Of a DNA stretch of 6,462 nucleotides, positions 6,460-6,462 are shown in pieces. The position numbers and the translations under genes are program-made. The notes beneath the pieces are model-generated. The model was not told the origin of the DNA. It was given only the letters and a program-made list of their open reading frames with translations, and did not search any database. Origin of the DNA: CAZKCK01 sp964552325 (lineage in GTDB: Bacteria > Bacteroidota > Bacteroidia > Bacteroidales > TTA-H9); contig CAZKHA010000194.1 in assembly GCA_964552325.1 (NCBI GenBank), positions 1 to 6,462 on the forward strand, in the 5' to 3' direction. Numbering within the stretch: position 1 is the first letter of the stretch; each line of letters begins with the position of its first letter.

Positions 6460-6462
6460 CTG

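Overview
The window looks like a chromosomal segment from a Bacteroidota bacterium, probably of the Cytophagales/Chitinophagales type. This rests on a DUF5916/CBM9-like outer-membrane protein, a secreted protein opening with a carboxypeptidase-D-regulatory-like domain, start codons without Shine-Dalgarno sequences, and two upstream matches to the Bacteroidota -7 element TAnnTTTG. No database search was possible, so the taxonomy is inference.

Layout. (1) Positions 1-758, plus strand: the 3' part of a Fic-family protein (AMPylator-type fold) with a C-terminal winged helix. Its start lies left of the window. (2) Positions 759-1560: an AT-rich stretch that at first seems to hold only one small hypothetical ORF (920-1357, minus). 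Read across two frames and one stop codon, it is a decayed clostripain-like (peptidase C11) gene. It has a stop codon where the family usually has Trp, Arg in place of the catalytic His, a frameshift before the catalytic Cys, and no C-terminal half. A 75-bp block bounded by a 9-bp inverted repeat (769-843) lies at its truncated end, next to the Fic gene. (3) Positions 1561-4257, minus: a complete 898-residue DUF5916 protein with signal peptide, CBM9-like domain and predicted beta-barrel. A near-perfect 20-bp palindrome overlaps a -7-like element just before its start codon. (4) Positions 4405-6126, minus: a complete 573-residue exported protein with a carboxypeptidase-regulatory-like beta-sandwich and a long domain I do not recognise. 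(5) Positions 6127-6462: no convincing gene, but a candidate promoter for the preceding gene and a GC-rich hairpin at the right edge.

How the parts relate. The two large minus-strand genes encode exported envelope proteins. They are 147 bp apart and each has its own promoter-like element, so they may be independent transcription units. The left 1.5 kb (Fic fragment plus peptidase relic) is visibly AT-richer and reads as an accessory or decaying patch. I found no CRISPR array, RNA gene, intact mobile element or convincing new multi-gene system. The most informative observation is the hidden clostripain pseudogene.
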